Below, piece by piece: positions 1 to 5,694 of a stretch of 20,700 bases of DNA (positions are counted from its first letter, which is position 1; every line of letters begins with the position of its first letter). The notes below the pieces were generated by a model. That model saw only the letters and a list, made by a program, of their open reading frames with translations. It had not been told where the DNA came from and made no database searches. This DNA is from DATAWZ01 sp036266975. GTDB lineage: Bacteria > Actinomycetota > Thermoleophilia > Solirubrobacterales > Solirubrobacteraceae. The stretch covers positions 1 to 20,700 of the forward strand of contig DATAWZ010000042.1 of the NCBI GenBank assembly GCA_036266975.1, given 5' to 3'. Made by a program: the position numbers and the translations under genes.

Positions 1-219
1 GGCGGCGCGGTGCTCAAGGGCCCGACGGCGGCGTTCATGGCGGCGCTCGGGCAGCCGGCGAACGCCCGCGGGATCGCCGCGCTGTACGAGGGCGTGATCG
101 ACAGCCTGGTGGCCGACGAGCCCGGCGCGGACCTGGCCATCGACACGCACATGTCCGACGCGACCGCCCGGCGGCGCATCGCGGCCCAGGTCCTCGAGTA
201 CTGCGAGGGCCTCGCGTGA
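1..219 (+). CDS. cofD: 2-phospho-L-lactate transferase CofD (FbiA), C-terminal end only
   Basis: The reading frame is open from the first base of the window and ends at a TGA at 217-219, so only the last 72 residues are present and the start lies upstream. The tail carries the stretch GPTAAFMAALG followed by a helix ending in a VIDSLV/DEPGADLAIDT segment. This matches the C-terminus of CofD, which transfers a phospholactyl (or phosphoenolpyruvyl) group to FO to make F420-0 or its dehydro form. The identification rests mainly on this tail plus the immediately following cofC and cofE genes. The stop overlaps the GTG start of cofC by three bases, indicating translational coupling in one F420 operon. 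Confidence 0.8.
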   Translation, partial: GGAVLKGPTAAFMAALGQPANARGIAALYEGVIDSLVADEPGADLAIDTHMSDATARRRIAAQVLEYCEGLA

Positions 220-857
220 GCGTCACCGCCGCCGTATTGCCGGTCAAGCGCTTCGGCGAGGCCAAGCAGCGCCTCGGTGACGCGCTGCACGCCGACGAGC
301 GGGCGTCGCTCGCCCAGGCCATGGTCGTCGACGTCCTCGACGCCCTGCACGCCACGCCCGCGCTCGGCGCGCTGATCGTCGTGACCGCCGAGCCGAGCGT
401 CGCCGCCGCCCTGCAGGACGGAGCGACGCTCGTCCACGACCACCTCGAGGGCGGCCAGAGCGCGGCCGCCTCGCTCGGGATCGCCCGGGCGATCGCCGAC
501 GGCGCCGAGCGCGTGGTGCTCGTGCCCGGAGACTGCCCGGCGCTCGATCCCGAGGAGCTCGGCGCGCTGCTCGGCGTGCGCGGGCCCGGGGTCACGATCG
601 TACCCGACCGCCACGGGACGGGCACCAACGCCCTCGTCCTGGAGCCGCCCGACGCGATCGCGCCCTCGTTCGGGCCCGGGAGCTTCGAGCGCCACCTGGC
701 CGCCGCGCGCGCGGCCGGACTGCCCCATCGCGTGCAGCGACCGGCGACGCTGCTGCTCGACGTCGACACCGGCGCGGACCTTCAGGCGCTGCGCGAGCGC
801 CTGGCCGCCCACCCCGGACGCGCCGTGCGCACGCGCGCGGCCCTGGCGAGCCGATGA
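216..857 (+). CDS. cofC: 2-phospho-L-lactate / phosphoenolpyruvate guanylyltransferase CofC (FbiD)
   Basis: A 213-residue nucleotidyltransferase-fold protein of the usual size for CofC. It opens with a beta strand and the VKRFGEAKQRL nucleotide-binding segment (residues about 10-20). It has a conserved PGDCPALDPEEL metal/nucleotide motif near residue 105 and PDRHGTGTNAL near 130, both typical of CofC. The enzyme activates 2-phospholactate or PEP with GTP to give the donor used by CofD in F420 synthesis; it is cytoplasmic. The GTG start at 216 overlaps the cofD stop, and its TGA overlaps the next ATG (ATGA at 854-857), so cofD-cofC-cofE form one coupled unit. No other start fits as well, because the conserved strand begins only a few residues in. 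Confidence 0.92.
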   Translation: MSVTAAVLPVKRFGEAKQRLGDALHADERASLAQAMVVDVLDALHATPALGALIVVTAEPSVAAALQDGATLVHDHLEGGQSAAASLGIARAIADGAERVVLVPGDCPALDPEELGALLGVRGPGVTIVPDRHGTGTNALVLEPPDAIAPSFGPGSFERHLAAARAAGLPHRVQRPATLLLDVDTGADLQALRERLAAHPGRAVRTRAALASR

Positions 858-1594
858 CCGTCACCGCCACGGCGCTGCGCGACGTGCCCGAGATCACGCC
901 GGGCAGCGACCTGGCGGCGCTGCTGGCCGCCTGCGCCGCCGCCCAGCGATTGGCGCTCGCGCGCGGCACCATCCTCTCGCTCGCCCACAAGATCGTCTCC
1001 AAGGCCGAGGGTCGGGTCGTGCGCCTGGACGACGTCGTCCCCGGCGAGCGCGCCCGGCGCCTGGCCGACGAGCACGAGAAGGACGCGCGCGTGGTCGAGG
1101 TCGTCCTGTCCGAGAGCACCCAGCTCGTGCGCGCGGTGCGCGGCGTGCTCATCTGCCGCACCCGCCACGGCTTCGTCTGCGCCAACGCCGGCGTGGACGC
1201 CTCCAACGCCGATCCGGGCACGCTCGTGCTGCTTCCCCTTGACCCGGACGCGTCGGCGCGGCGCCTGCGCGCGGCGCTCGGCGGGCCGGCCGTCGTGATC
1301 AGCGACTCCTTCGGGCGCGCCTGGCGCCAGGGCCAGTGCGACGTGGCGATCGGCTGCGCCGGCCTCTCCCCGCTGGAGGACTGGCGCGGGCGAGCGGACT
1401 CGCGCGGGAACGAGCTGCACGCCACCTGGCTGGCGGTCGCCGACCAGATCACCGGGCTGGCCGACCTCGCTCGCGCGAAGGACTCGGCCGAGCCCGCGGT
1501 GCTGATCGGCGGCCTGGAGCGCCACGTCATCGACGAGGACGGCCCCGGCGCGGCCGAGCTCATCCGGCCCGCCGCCGAGGACCTGTTCCTCTGA
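854..1594 (+). CDS. cofE: Coenzyme F420-0:L-glutamate ligase CofE (stand-alone)
   Basis: A 246-residue protein that adds glutamate(s) to F420-0 using GTP. Visible CofE landmarks are LAHKIVSKAEGR (about residues 43-54), the FVCANAGVDASNAD segment (about 111-124), ISDSFGRAWRQGQCDVAIGCAG (about 149-170, here a metal/GTP-binding region) and a closing RPAAEDLFL. Mycobacterial FbiB carries an added C-terminal nitroreductase-like domain after this point. Here the stop codon follows directly, so the protein is the short archaeal-type CofE. If dehydro-F420-0 is made in this organism, the reductase step must be encoded elsewhere. The ATG overlaps the cofC stop by four bases, and the gene converges on fbiC 84 bp downstream. 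Confidence 0.93.
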   Translation: MTVTATALRDVPEITPGSDLAALLAACAAAQRLALARGTILSLAHKIVSKAEGRVVRLDDVVPGERARRLADEHEKDARVVEVVLSESTQLVRAVRGVLICRTRHGFVCANAGVDASNADPGTLVLLPLDPDASARRLRAALGGPAVVISDSFGRAWRQGQCDVAIGCAGLSPLEDWRGRADSRGNELHATWLAVADQITGLADLARAKDSAEPAVLIGGLERHVIDEDGPGAAELIRPAAEDLFL

Positions 1595-1600
1595 CCGCGG

Positions 1601-1639
1601 CGGGCGGCGCGCCCGTGCACGACACCGGGCGGCGCCCGG
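1601..1639. terminator. Tandem GC hairpins between convergent cofE and fbiC
   Basis: Two perfect inverted repeats of the same design lie in the 84-bp convergent gap. At 1601-1615 CGGGCG and CGCCCG flank the loop GCG; at 1625-1639 CCGGGC and GCCCGG flank the loop GGC. Each has a 6-bp all-GC stem and 3-nt loop. The symmetric form suits termination from both directions. No T-tract follows immediately, so this is a structural inference. Confidence 0.45.
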
Positions 1640-1678
1640 CGGGGCGAGGACGCCTCGACCCTTTCCCCTTGAAATCCG

Positions 1679-3892
1679 CTAGGCCGACGCGGCGGCGGGC
1701 AGTGGGTGGCGACGGCGGATCGAGTACAGCGTCGTGCGCTCGGCCACTGGGCGGCCGGCGGCGTGTGCGGCGGCGATGAGCTGCTCGGGCTCCAGGCGCA
1801 CGCCGTGCTGGGAGCCGGCCATCCGGCTGATCGATTCCTCCATGAGCGTGCCGCCGAGGTCGTTCACTCCCCAGCGCAGCGACTCGGTCGCCGCCTCCAG
1901 GCCCATCTTCACCCACGAGGCCTGCAGGTTCTTCACCGTGCGTCCGAGGGCGAGGCGGAACACCGCGGTGTGCTTGAGGTTCTCCTCGCGTGAGATCTCC
2001 TCGATGCCGTGCGTGCGGCCGAGCAGCGTCTGGAATGGGATGAACGACAGCGGGACGAACTCGGTGAACCCGCCGGTGCGCTCCTGCAGCGCGCGCACCA
2101 CGCGCATGTGCTCGGCGAGCTCCCACGGCTCCTCGATGTGGCCGAACATCACCGTCGCGGTCGAGCGCAGGCCGATGCGATGTGACGCCTCGATCACCTC
2201 GATCCACCGCTTCACCGGCAGCTTGTTGGGCGAGATCCGCTCGCGCACCCCGTCGTGCAGGACCTCCGCGGCGGTGCCCGGCGTCGAATCAAGGCCCGCC
2301 GCGCGCAGGCGCAGGAAGACCTGCTCGGGAGACAGATCGGAGATGTCACACATGTGCGCCACCTCCATCGGTGAGTAGGCGTGCACGTGCAGCTGCGGCG
2401 CCGTCTGCTTGATCACCTGCAGCCAGTGCTCGTAGTCCTCCAGCGCCCAGTCGGGGTGAATCCCCGACTGCATGCAGATCTCGGTCGCGCCGAACTCGAC
2501 CGCCTCGTTCACCCTGCGCACGAACTCCTCACGGTCGTGCTCGTAGGCGTCAGGCGAGCGTTTGCCCTGTCCGAAGCCGCAGAACGCGCACCCGACCGTG
2601 CACACATTGGAGACGTTGATGTTGCGATTCACCACGAATGTCACCGTCCCCCCCGCGAGCTCGGCGCGCAGCTCGTCGGCGGCTTGGCGCAGGTCCTCGA
2701 TCGCCTCCGGGCGGGTCTCGGCGAACAGCGCGGTGAGCTCCTGCTCGCTGAGTACGTGCCCGTCGCGGCCCTTGGCGATCGCGCCGGGGACGAGGTCGCG
2801 GTGGATCGGGCGCTCCTCGCGCCGGCCCGAGCCGCGCCGGGGAATGAAGGACCAGTAGCGCGCCTTGATCACGTCCAGGACGCCCTGCGCCATCCACCGC
2901 TGATCGATGTAGCTCGGGTAGACGCACAGCCGCTCGCTGAGCGCCACGCCGTCCTCGGCCAGGCGCTTTCGTACCTGGTGGGGCGAGGGGAACGGGTGCT
3001 CGGGGGATATGTGATCGCCGTTGGCCGACAGGCCGCCGAGGTCGCTCGCCCCGGTCGCGACGAGCTCGGGCCAGTGCTCTGAGAGGTTGGGCGGAACCTG
3101 AATGCCCACCCCCGGCAGCAGCCGCTTGGCCTCCTCGATCAGACGCTTGAGCTGATCGAGATCGACCGGCGTGGCCCACGGCGGCAGGTCGCGGTGGGGG
3201 GCGTCGGAGAGGCCGGTGCGCCAGTATCGCTCGGCGGCGGCGGTCGCGATGTCGGCCGGCTCCTGGCCGTAGTAGCGCCGGTGCGGGACGAAGTTCTGCA
3301 GGATCACCTCCTGCAGGTGGCCGTGGCGTTCGTGGCTCTGCGCGAGGCGCTCGAGCGCGCTGACCCGGTCCTCCTCGGTCTCGCCGATCCCGACGAGGAT
3401 CCCGCTCGTGAACGGGATCTGCAGCTCGCCGGCCGCGTCGATCGTCTCCATGCGGCGGTCGGGGTGCTTGGTCGGCGAGCCCGCGTGGACCTCGAGGTCC
3501 GCGCGCGTGGACTCGAGCATCAGCCCCTGGCTGGCGGTGACCTCGCGCAGGCGGCGCAGATCATCGGCCGAGAGGACGCCGAGGTTGGTGTGCGGCAGGA
3601 TCCCGCGCTCGAGCGCGCGCTCGCAGGCCCAGATCACGTAGGCCACGAAGTCCCCGTGGCCCCACTCGGCGAGCTGGGCGCGGTTCTCGGCGTTGACCTC
3701 GGGGTGCTCGCCGGTCAGGACGAGCAGCTCCTTGATGCGCCGGCGGGCGGCGCCATCGAGCAGCTCGAGCACCTCCTGCGGGGTATGCAGGTGCGCTTGA
3801 TGGGTCGCGAACGCGCAGTACTTGCAGAAGCAGCGGCACGTACGCGAGAGCGAAAGGGTGACGTTCCGGGAGAAGGTGACCCTCCGCGGCAT
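1679..3892 (-). CDS. fbiC: FO synthase, fused CofG-CofH (FbiC)
   Basis: A 737-residue bifunctional radical-SAM enzyme that builds the deazaflavin FO from tyrosine and 5-amino-6-ribitylaminouracil. The N-terminal CofG half carries the cluster motif C19-x3-C23-x2-C26 (CRCFCKYC). The C-terminal CofH half carries C431-x3-C435-x2-C438 after the NRNINVSNV lead-in. Both clusters are intact, so both half-reactions should work. The frame stays open far upstream, but the recognisable protein begins at MPRRVTFSRN. A TACACT box sits six bases before that ATG and the upstream translation is low-complexity, so 3892 is taken as the start. The gene is on the strand opposite cofDCE and converges on it, so FO synthesis and the later F420 steps have separate promoters. 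Confidence 0.95.
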   Translation of the reverse strand: MPRRVTFSRNVTLSLSRTCRCFCKYCAFATHQAHLHTPQEVLELLDGAARRRIKELLVLTGEHPEVNAENRAQLAEWGHGDFVAYVIWACERALERGILPHTNLGVLSADDLRRLREVTASQGLMLESTRADLEVHAGSPTKHPDRRMETIDAAGELQIPFTSGILVGIGETEEDRVSALERLAQSHERHGHLQEVILQNFVPHRRYYGQEPADIATAAAERYWRTGLSDAPHRDLPPWATPVDLDQLKRLIEEAKRLLPGVGIQVPPNLSEHWPELVATGASDLGGLSANGDHISPEHPFPSPHQVRKRLAEDGVALSERLCVYPSYIDQRWMAQGVLDVIKARYWSFIPRRGSGRREERPIHRDLVPGAIAKGRDGHVLSEQELTALFAETRPEAIEDLRQAADELRAELAGGTVTFVVNRNINVSNVCTVGCAFCGFGQGKRSPDAYEHDREEFVRRVNEAVEFGATEICMQSGIHPDWALEDYEHWLQVIKQTAPQLHVHAYSPMEVAHMCDISDLSPEQVFLRLRAAGLDSTPGTAAEVLHDGVRERISPNKLPVKRWIEVIEASHRIGLRSTATVMFGHIEEPWELAEHMRVVRALQERTGGFTEFVPLSFIPFQTLLGRTHGIEEISREENLKHTAVFRLALGRTVKNLQASWVKMGLEAATESLRWGVNDLGGTLMEESISRMAGSQHGVRLEPEQLIAAAHAAGRPVAERTTLYSIRRRHPLPAAASA

Positions 3893-3898
3893 CGCTCC

Positions 3899-3904
3899 AG
3901 TGTA
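3899..3904 (-). promoter_or_regulatory. -10 box for fbiC (leaderless type)
   Basis: On the minus strand TACACT is followed by six bases and then the fbiC ATG at 3892. Transcription would begin at or next to the start codon, leaving no room for a ribosome-binding site. No clear -35 is visible. The same arrangement recurs before several other genes in this window. Confidence 0.5.
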
Positions 3905-4007
3905 TTTGGCCGCCGGCCCGGCCCCGGGGTCGGCTCCGTGCGACGGCACCCGCCGGGGCGCCGTGAGCACCCGGCACGCGCCCCCGTCTGGGCCAGCGGG
4001 ACGGCGT

Positions 4008-4102
4008 GTGCCGGGGCGCCCGGAGCGCCTGGCGGCACGCCGGGCCGGACCCGCGCACAGCCCGTGCCGGCACGCCCGGAGCGCGTGGCGGCACGCCGGG
4101 CC
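4008..4102. repeat. Imperfect tandem direct repeat, 56-bp period
   Basis: The 257-bp gap between the fbiC promoter and the phosphatase promoter (3905-4161) is almost pure G+C and codes for nothing recognisable. Within it, 4008-4046 is repeated at 4064-4102 with three mismatches in 39 bases. Both copies include CGGAGCGC and TGGCGGCACGCCGGGCC. Related fragments with GGCAC and GTGCC arms extend upstream to about 3940, so the RNA or single strand could fold into several alternative hairpins. Function is unknown. Confidence 0.7.
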
Positions 4103-4161
4103 CGGCCGCGCGACGGCGCGCGGGGCGCACCGCGGGGCCGGGCGGGGGCGGACCGGGCGCC

Positions 4162-4167
4162 TATGCT
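4162..4167 (+). promoter_or_regulatory. -10 box for the histidine phosphatase gene
   Basis: TATGCT is followed by seven bases and the GTG at 4175. It overlaps the alternative ATG at 4163, which argues that the GTG, not the ATG, is used. It is inferred only from the spacing shared with other genes here. Confidence 0.4.
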
Positions 4168-4174
4168 GCCGGGC

Positions 4175-4780
4175 GTGCAGGGGATCTACCTGGCGCGCCA
4201 CGGCGAGACCGAATACAACGCGATCCGCCGCTTCCAGGGTCAGCTGCCGGTGCCCCTCAACGACCGCGGCCGCGCACAGGCCGCCGAGCTCGCCGAGCGT
4301 GCCGCCAACGTCGGCTTCGTCGCGCTGTGGACCAGCCCGCTGCGGCGCGCGCGGGAGACGGCGGACATCGTCGGGGCCCGGATCGGCCTGGAGCCGCTCC
4401 AGGACGCGCGGCTGATGGAGACCGACGCCGGGGACTGGACCGATAGGACCTTCGCCGACGTCCAGGCCGAGGCCCCCGAGGCGTTCCGGCGCTTCGTCGA
4501 GGGCGACCCGGACTTCGCGTTCCCGGGCGGAGAGTCGTTCGTCCAGCAGGGCGAGCGAGTGGTGGCCGCGCTGCAGGACATCGCCCGCGGCCCTCGGCCG
4601 ACCCTGGTCGTCTGCCACGGCGTGGCGATCCGCCTGGCGCTCGCGCGTCTGCGCGGCCAGCCCCCGCTGCAACGCCAGGCCGTGCCCAACGCGGCGCTGA
4701 TCCCGGTCGACCCGAGCGACGGCATCCCGGGGGTCACCGCCGACGTGAAGTCGGCCGACGGGGCCGGCGCGGGGGGCTGA
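4175..4780 (+). CDS. Histidine phosphatase family protein (phosphoglycerate mutase-like)
   Basis: About 201 residues with the full catalytic set of the branch-1 histidine phosphatase superfamily. These are the phospho-acceptor motif LARHGETEYN near the N-terminus, SPLRRARETA about 45 residues later, an acidic LMETDAGDW segment, and VCHGVAIRLAL near the C-terminus. Family members act on sugar phosphates, phosphoglycerates or nucleotide-derived phosphates, so the substrate cannot be read from this sequence. The GTG at 4175 is preferred because a TATGCT box lies seven bases upstream. An in-frame ATG at 4163 would add four residues (MLPG). The gene stands alone, divergent from fbiC across a repeat-rich spacer and convergent with the receiver-like gene downstream. 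Confidence 0.88.
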   Translation: MQGIYLARHGETEYNAIRRFQGQLPVPLNDRGRAQAAELAERAANVGFVALWTSPLRRARETADIVGARIGLEPLQDARLMETDAGDWTDRTFADVQAEAPEAFRRFVEGDPDFAFPGGESFVQQGERVVAALQDIARGPRPTLVVCHGVAIRLALARLRGQPPLQRQAVPNAALIPVDPSDGIPGVTADVKSADGAGAGG

Positions 4781-4803
4781 GAGCGCACGCAGGGTCCGGT
4801 GCC

Positions 4804-4823
4804 CCGCGCGGGAGCTCGCGCGG
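4804..4823. terminator. Hairpin between convergent genes
   Basis: CCGCGCG (4804-4810) and CGCGCGG (4817-4823) flank a six-base loop GGAGCT. This 7-bp perfect stem lies 24 bases after the phosphatase stop and 48 bases past the end of the opposing minus-strand gene. No U-tract follows on either strand. It probably terminates the phosphatase transcript. Confidence 0.4.
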
Positions 4824-4855
4824 CCGGGGTCGCGTCTCAGCGATCCGTCCGGAGG

Positions 4856-4869
4856 GGAACGTATGTTCG
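4856..4869. promoter_or_regulatory. LexA-like (SOS) operator overlapping a -10 box
   Basis: The 14-mer GGAACGTATGTTCG contains the palindrome GAAC-GTAT-GTTC. It differs from the Gram-positive SOS consensus CGAACRNRYGTTCG only in its first base. On the + strand it covers a TATGTT box (4862-4867), which is followed by six bases and an ATG at 4874, the spacing seen before other genes here. What it controls is unclear: the + strand downstream is antisense to the two minus-strand genes at 4872-5602, and the ORF from 4874 has only 14 codons. Confidence 0.5.
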
Positions 4870-4871
4870 TA

Positions 4872-5234
4872 TCATGCGCCGCCGAGCCCGCGCACGAGCT
4901 CCCCCCCTTCGCGCATGAAGCGCGATCGCGGCACGACGCTGTCGAAGCCGGCCTCGAGGGCACGGGTGCGCACCTCGGCCTCGACGTGCGAATAGACCGC
5001 GAGCGTTCGCGGGCCGTTGCCCTGGCCGGCGAGGCCGAGGGCGGCGTACGTCGCGGCCGGGTCCTCGCCGAGCGGACCGCACAGGTCCACCAGCACGACG
5101 TCGGCCTCGGTGAGCAGCGGCGCGGCATCAGCCGCGGCGGTCACGAGCGAGACGGCGTGGCCGTCGGCGTGGAGGTTGCCGCTCACCCGCGAGCCGAACA
5201 TCAGGTCAGGCACGACCGCGACGACGCGTGTCAC
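4872..5234 (-). CDS. Receiver-like (degenerate CheY-fold) protein, 120 aa
   Basis: A single small domain with alternating hydrophobic strands and helices like a response-regulator receiver. Strand 1 is RVVAVVPD (residues 3-10) ending in an acidic residue. Strand 3 is ADVVLVDLCGP, with an Asp where the phospho-acceptor would be. Strand 4 is RTLAVYSHV with Ser at the switch position, followed by a helix EAGFDSVVPRSRF where the conserved Lys is replaced. The incomplete active site suggests a pseudo-receiver. There is no output domain. A GTG at 5234 is the first start in a frame beginning VTRVVAVV, five bases after the upstream gene's TAG, so the two genes form an operon. No kinase is nearby. The fold assignment is by pattern only. 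Confidence 0.7.
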   Translation of the reverse strand: MTRVVAVVPDLMFGSRVSGNLHADGHAVSLVTAAADAAPLLTEADVVLVDLCGPLGEDPAATYAALGLAGQGNGPRTLAVYSHVEAEVRTRALEAGFDSVVPRSRFMREGGELVRGLGGA

Positions 5235-5239
5235 GACAA

Positions 5240-5602
5240 CTACAGAGACCGCAGCCGGCGGAACTCTTCGCGCCAGGAGTGTGGGCGGCCCCACATCGGA
5301 GTCACCTCGGCGCGGCCGCTGCGCACCTCGCGGACGGCGATCTCGCCCCTGATGGCGGCGTCGTCGAGCAGCTTCAGCGCGCCGTGCACGGCCGGGGCCG
5401 CCGCCGCGTGGCCGAAGCGGTGGGCGACGATCACCCGCCAGTGCCAGTCGTGCTGGGAGTACGGCTGGGCGTTGCAGGTCACGAGGTAGGTCGCGGCGTC
5501 GACGTAGCGGCTCTCGTCGGCGATGCGCAGGTCGAACTCGAGGTCCGTCCAGTCGTCGGGCAGCGAGTCCACGATCTCGTTGAAGGTGTCGGCGAGCGCC
5601 AT
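5240..5602 (-). CDS. Conserved-looking hypothetical protein, 120 aa
   Basis: I do not recognise this family. The protein is soluble and acidic at its N-terminus (DTFNEIVDSLPDDWTDLEFDLRI), with an aromatic, histidine-rich middle (QPYSQHDWHWRVIVAHRFGH, about residues 54-73) and a basic tail ending WREEFRRLRSL. The regular strand/helix alternation, codon use and exact spacing to the receiver-like gene downstream make it a real gene. The ATG at 5602 has a TACGAT box nine bases upstream. A TTG at 5623 could extend it by seven residues but would place that box inside the coding region. It is transcribed divergently from ygfZ and is probably the first gene of a two-gene operon. Confidence 0.7.
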   Translation of the reverse strand: MALADTFNEIVDSLPDDWTDLEFDLRIADESRYVDAATYLVTCNAQPYSQHDWHWRVIVAHRFGHAAAAPAVHGALKLLDDAAIRGEIAVREVRSGRAEVTPMWGRPHSWREEFRRLRSL

Positions 5603-5611
5603 CGCGGGCGT

Positions 5612-5617
5612 ATCGTA
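5612..5617 (-). promoter_or_regulatory. -10 box for the 120-aa hypothetical gene
   Basis: TACGAT on the minus strand ends nine bases before the ATG at 5602. It supports that start over the TTG at 5623 and suggests a leaderless or nearly leaderless transcript for the two-gene unit. Confidence 0.4.
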
Positions 5618-5642
5618 GGCCAACGCGCGCGCCGGCCGGGGC

Positions 5643-5648
5643 TATCCT
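5643..5648 (+). promoter_or_regulatory. -10 box for the leader peptide and ygfZ
   Basis: TATCCT is followed by seven bases and the ATG of a 12-codon ORF at 5656. The ygfZ start lies 36 bases beyond the box. It is 26 bp from the divergent TACGAT box, so the two promoters share one short intergenic region. Confidence 0.45.
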
Positions 5649-5655
5649 CGAATCG

Positions 5656-5694
5656 ATGGTGCCGATCGCCGCCCGCCGCCGCCGATGGCTCTGA
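5656..5694 (+). CDS. Putative leader peptide overlapping the ygfZ start
   Basis: A 12-codon ORF (MVPIAARRRRWL) begins seven bases after a TATCCT box, the leaderless spacing seen elsewhere in this window. Its stop TGA at 5692-5694 lies inside ygfZ, whose ATG is at 5685, in another frame. The run of four Arg codons (CGC CGC CGC CGA) sits immediately before the ygfZ start. Ribosomes finishing the leader would stop next to the ygfZ start, which could couple or gate its translation. It may equally be a chance ORF. Confidence 0.35.
   Translation: MVPIAARRRRWL

Noticed and set aside
3893..5128. Open minus-strand frame extending fbiC far upstream, to about 1149 codons
   Set aside because: The upstream part is low-complexity, lies antisense to the phosphatase gene and crosses the GC repeat. 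The recognisable FbiC begins at 3892 with its own -10 box.
4863..5489. 208-codon + strand ORF with a GGAGG before its ATG
   Set aside because: Its translation is His/Arg/Asp/Gly-biased without structure and mirrors two convincing minus-strand genes. It is noted only as part of the LexA-like antisense observation.
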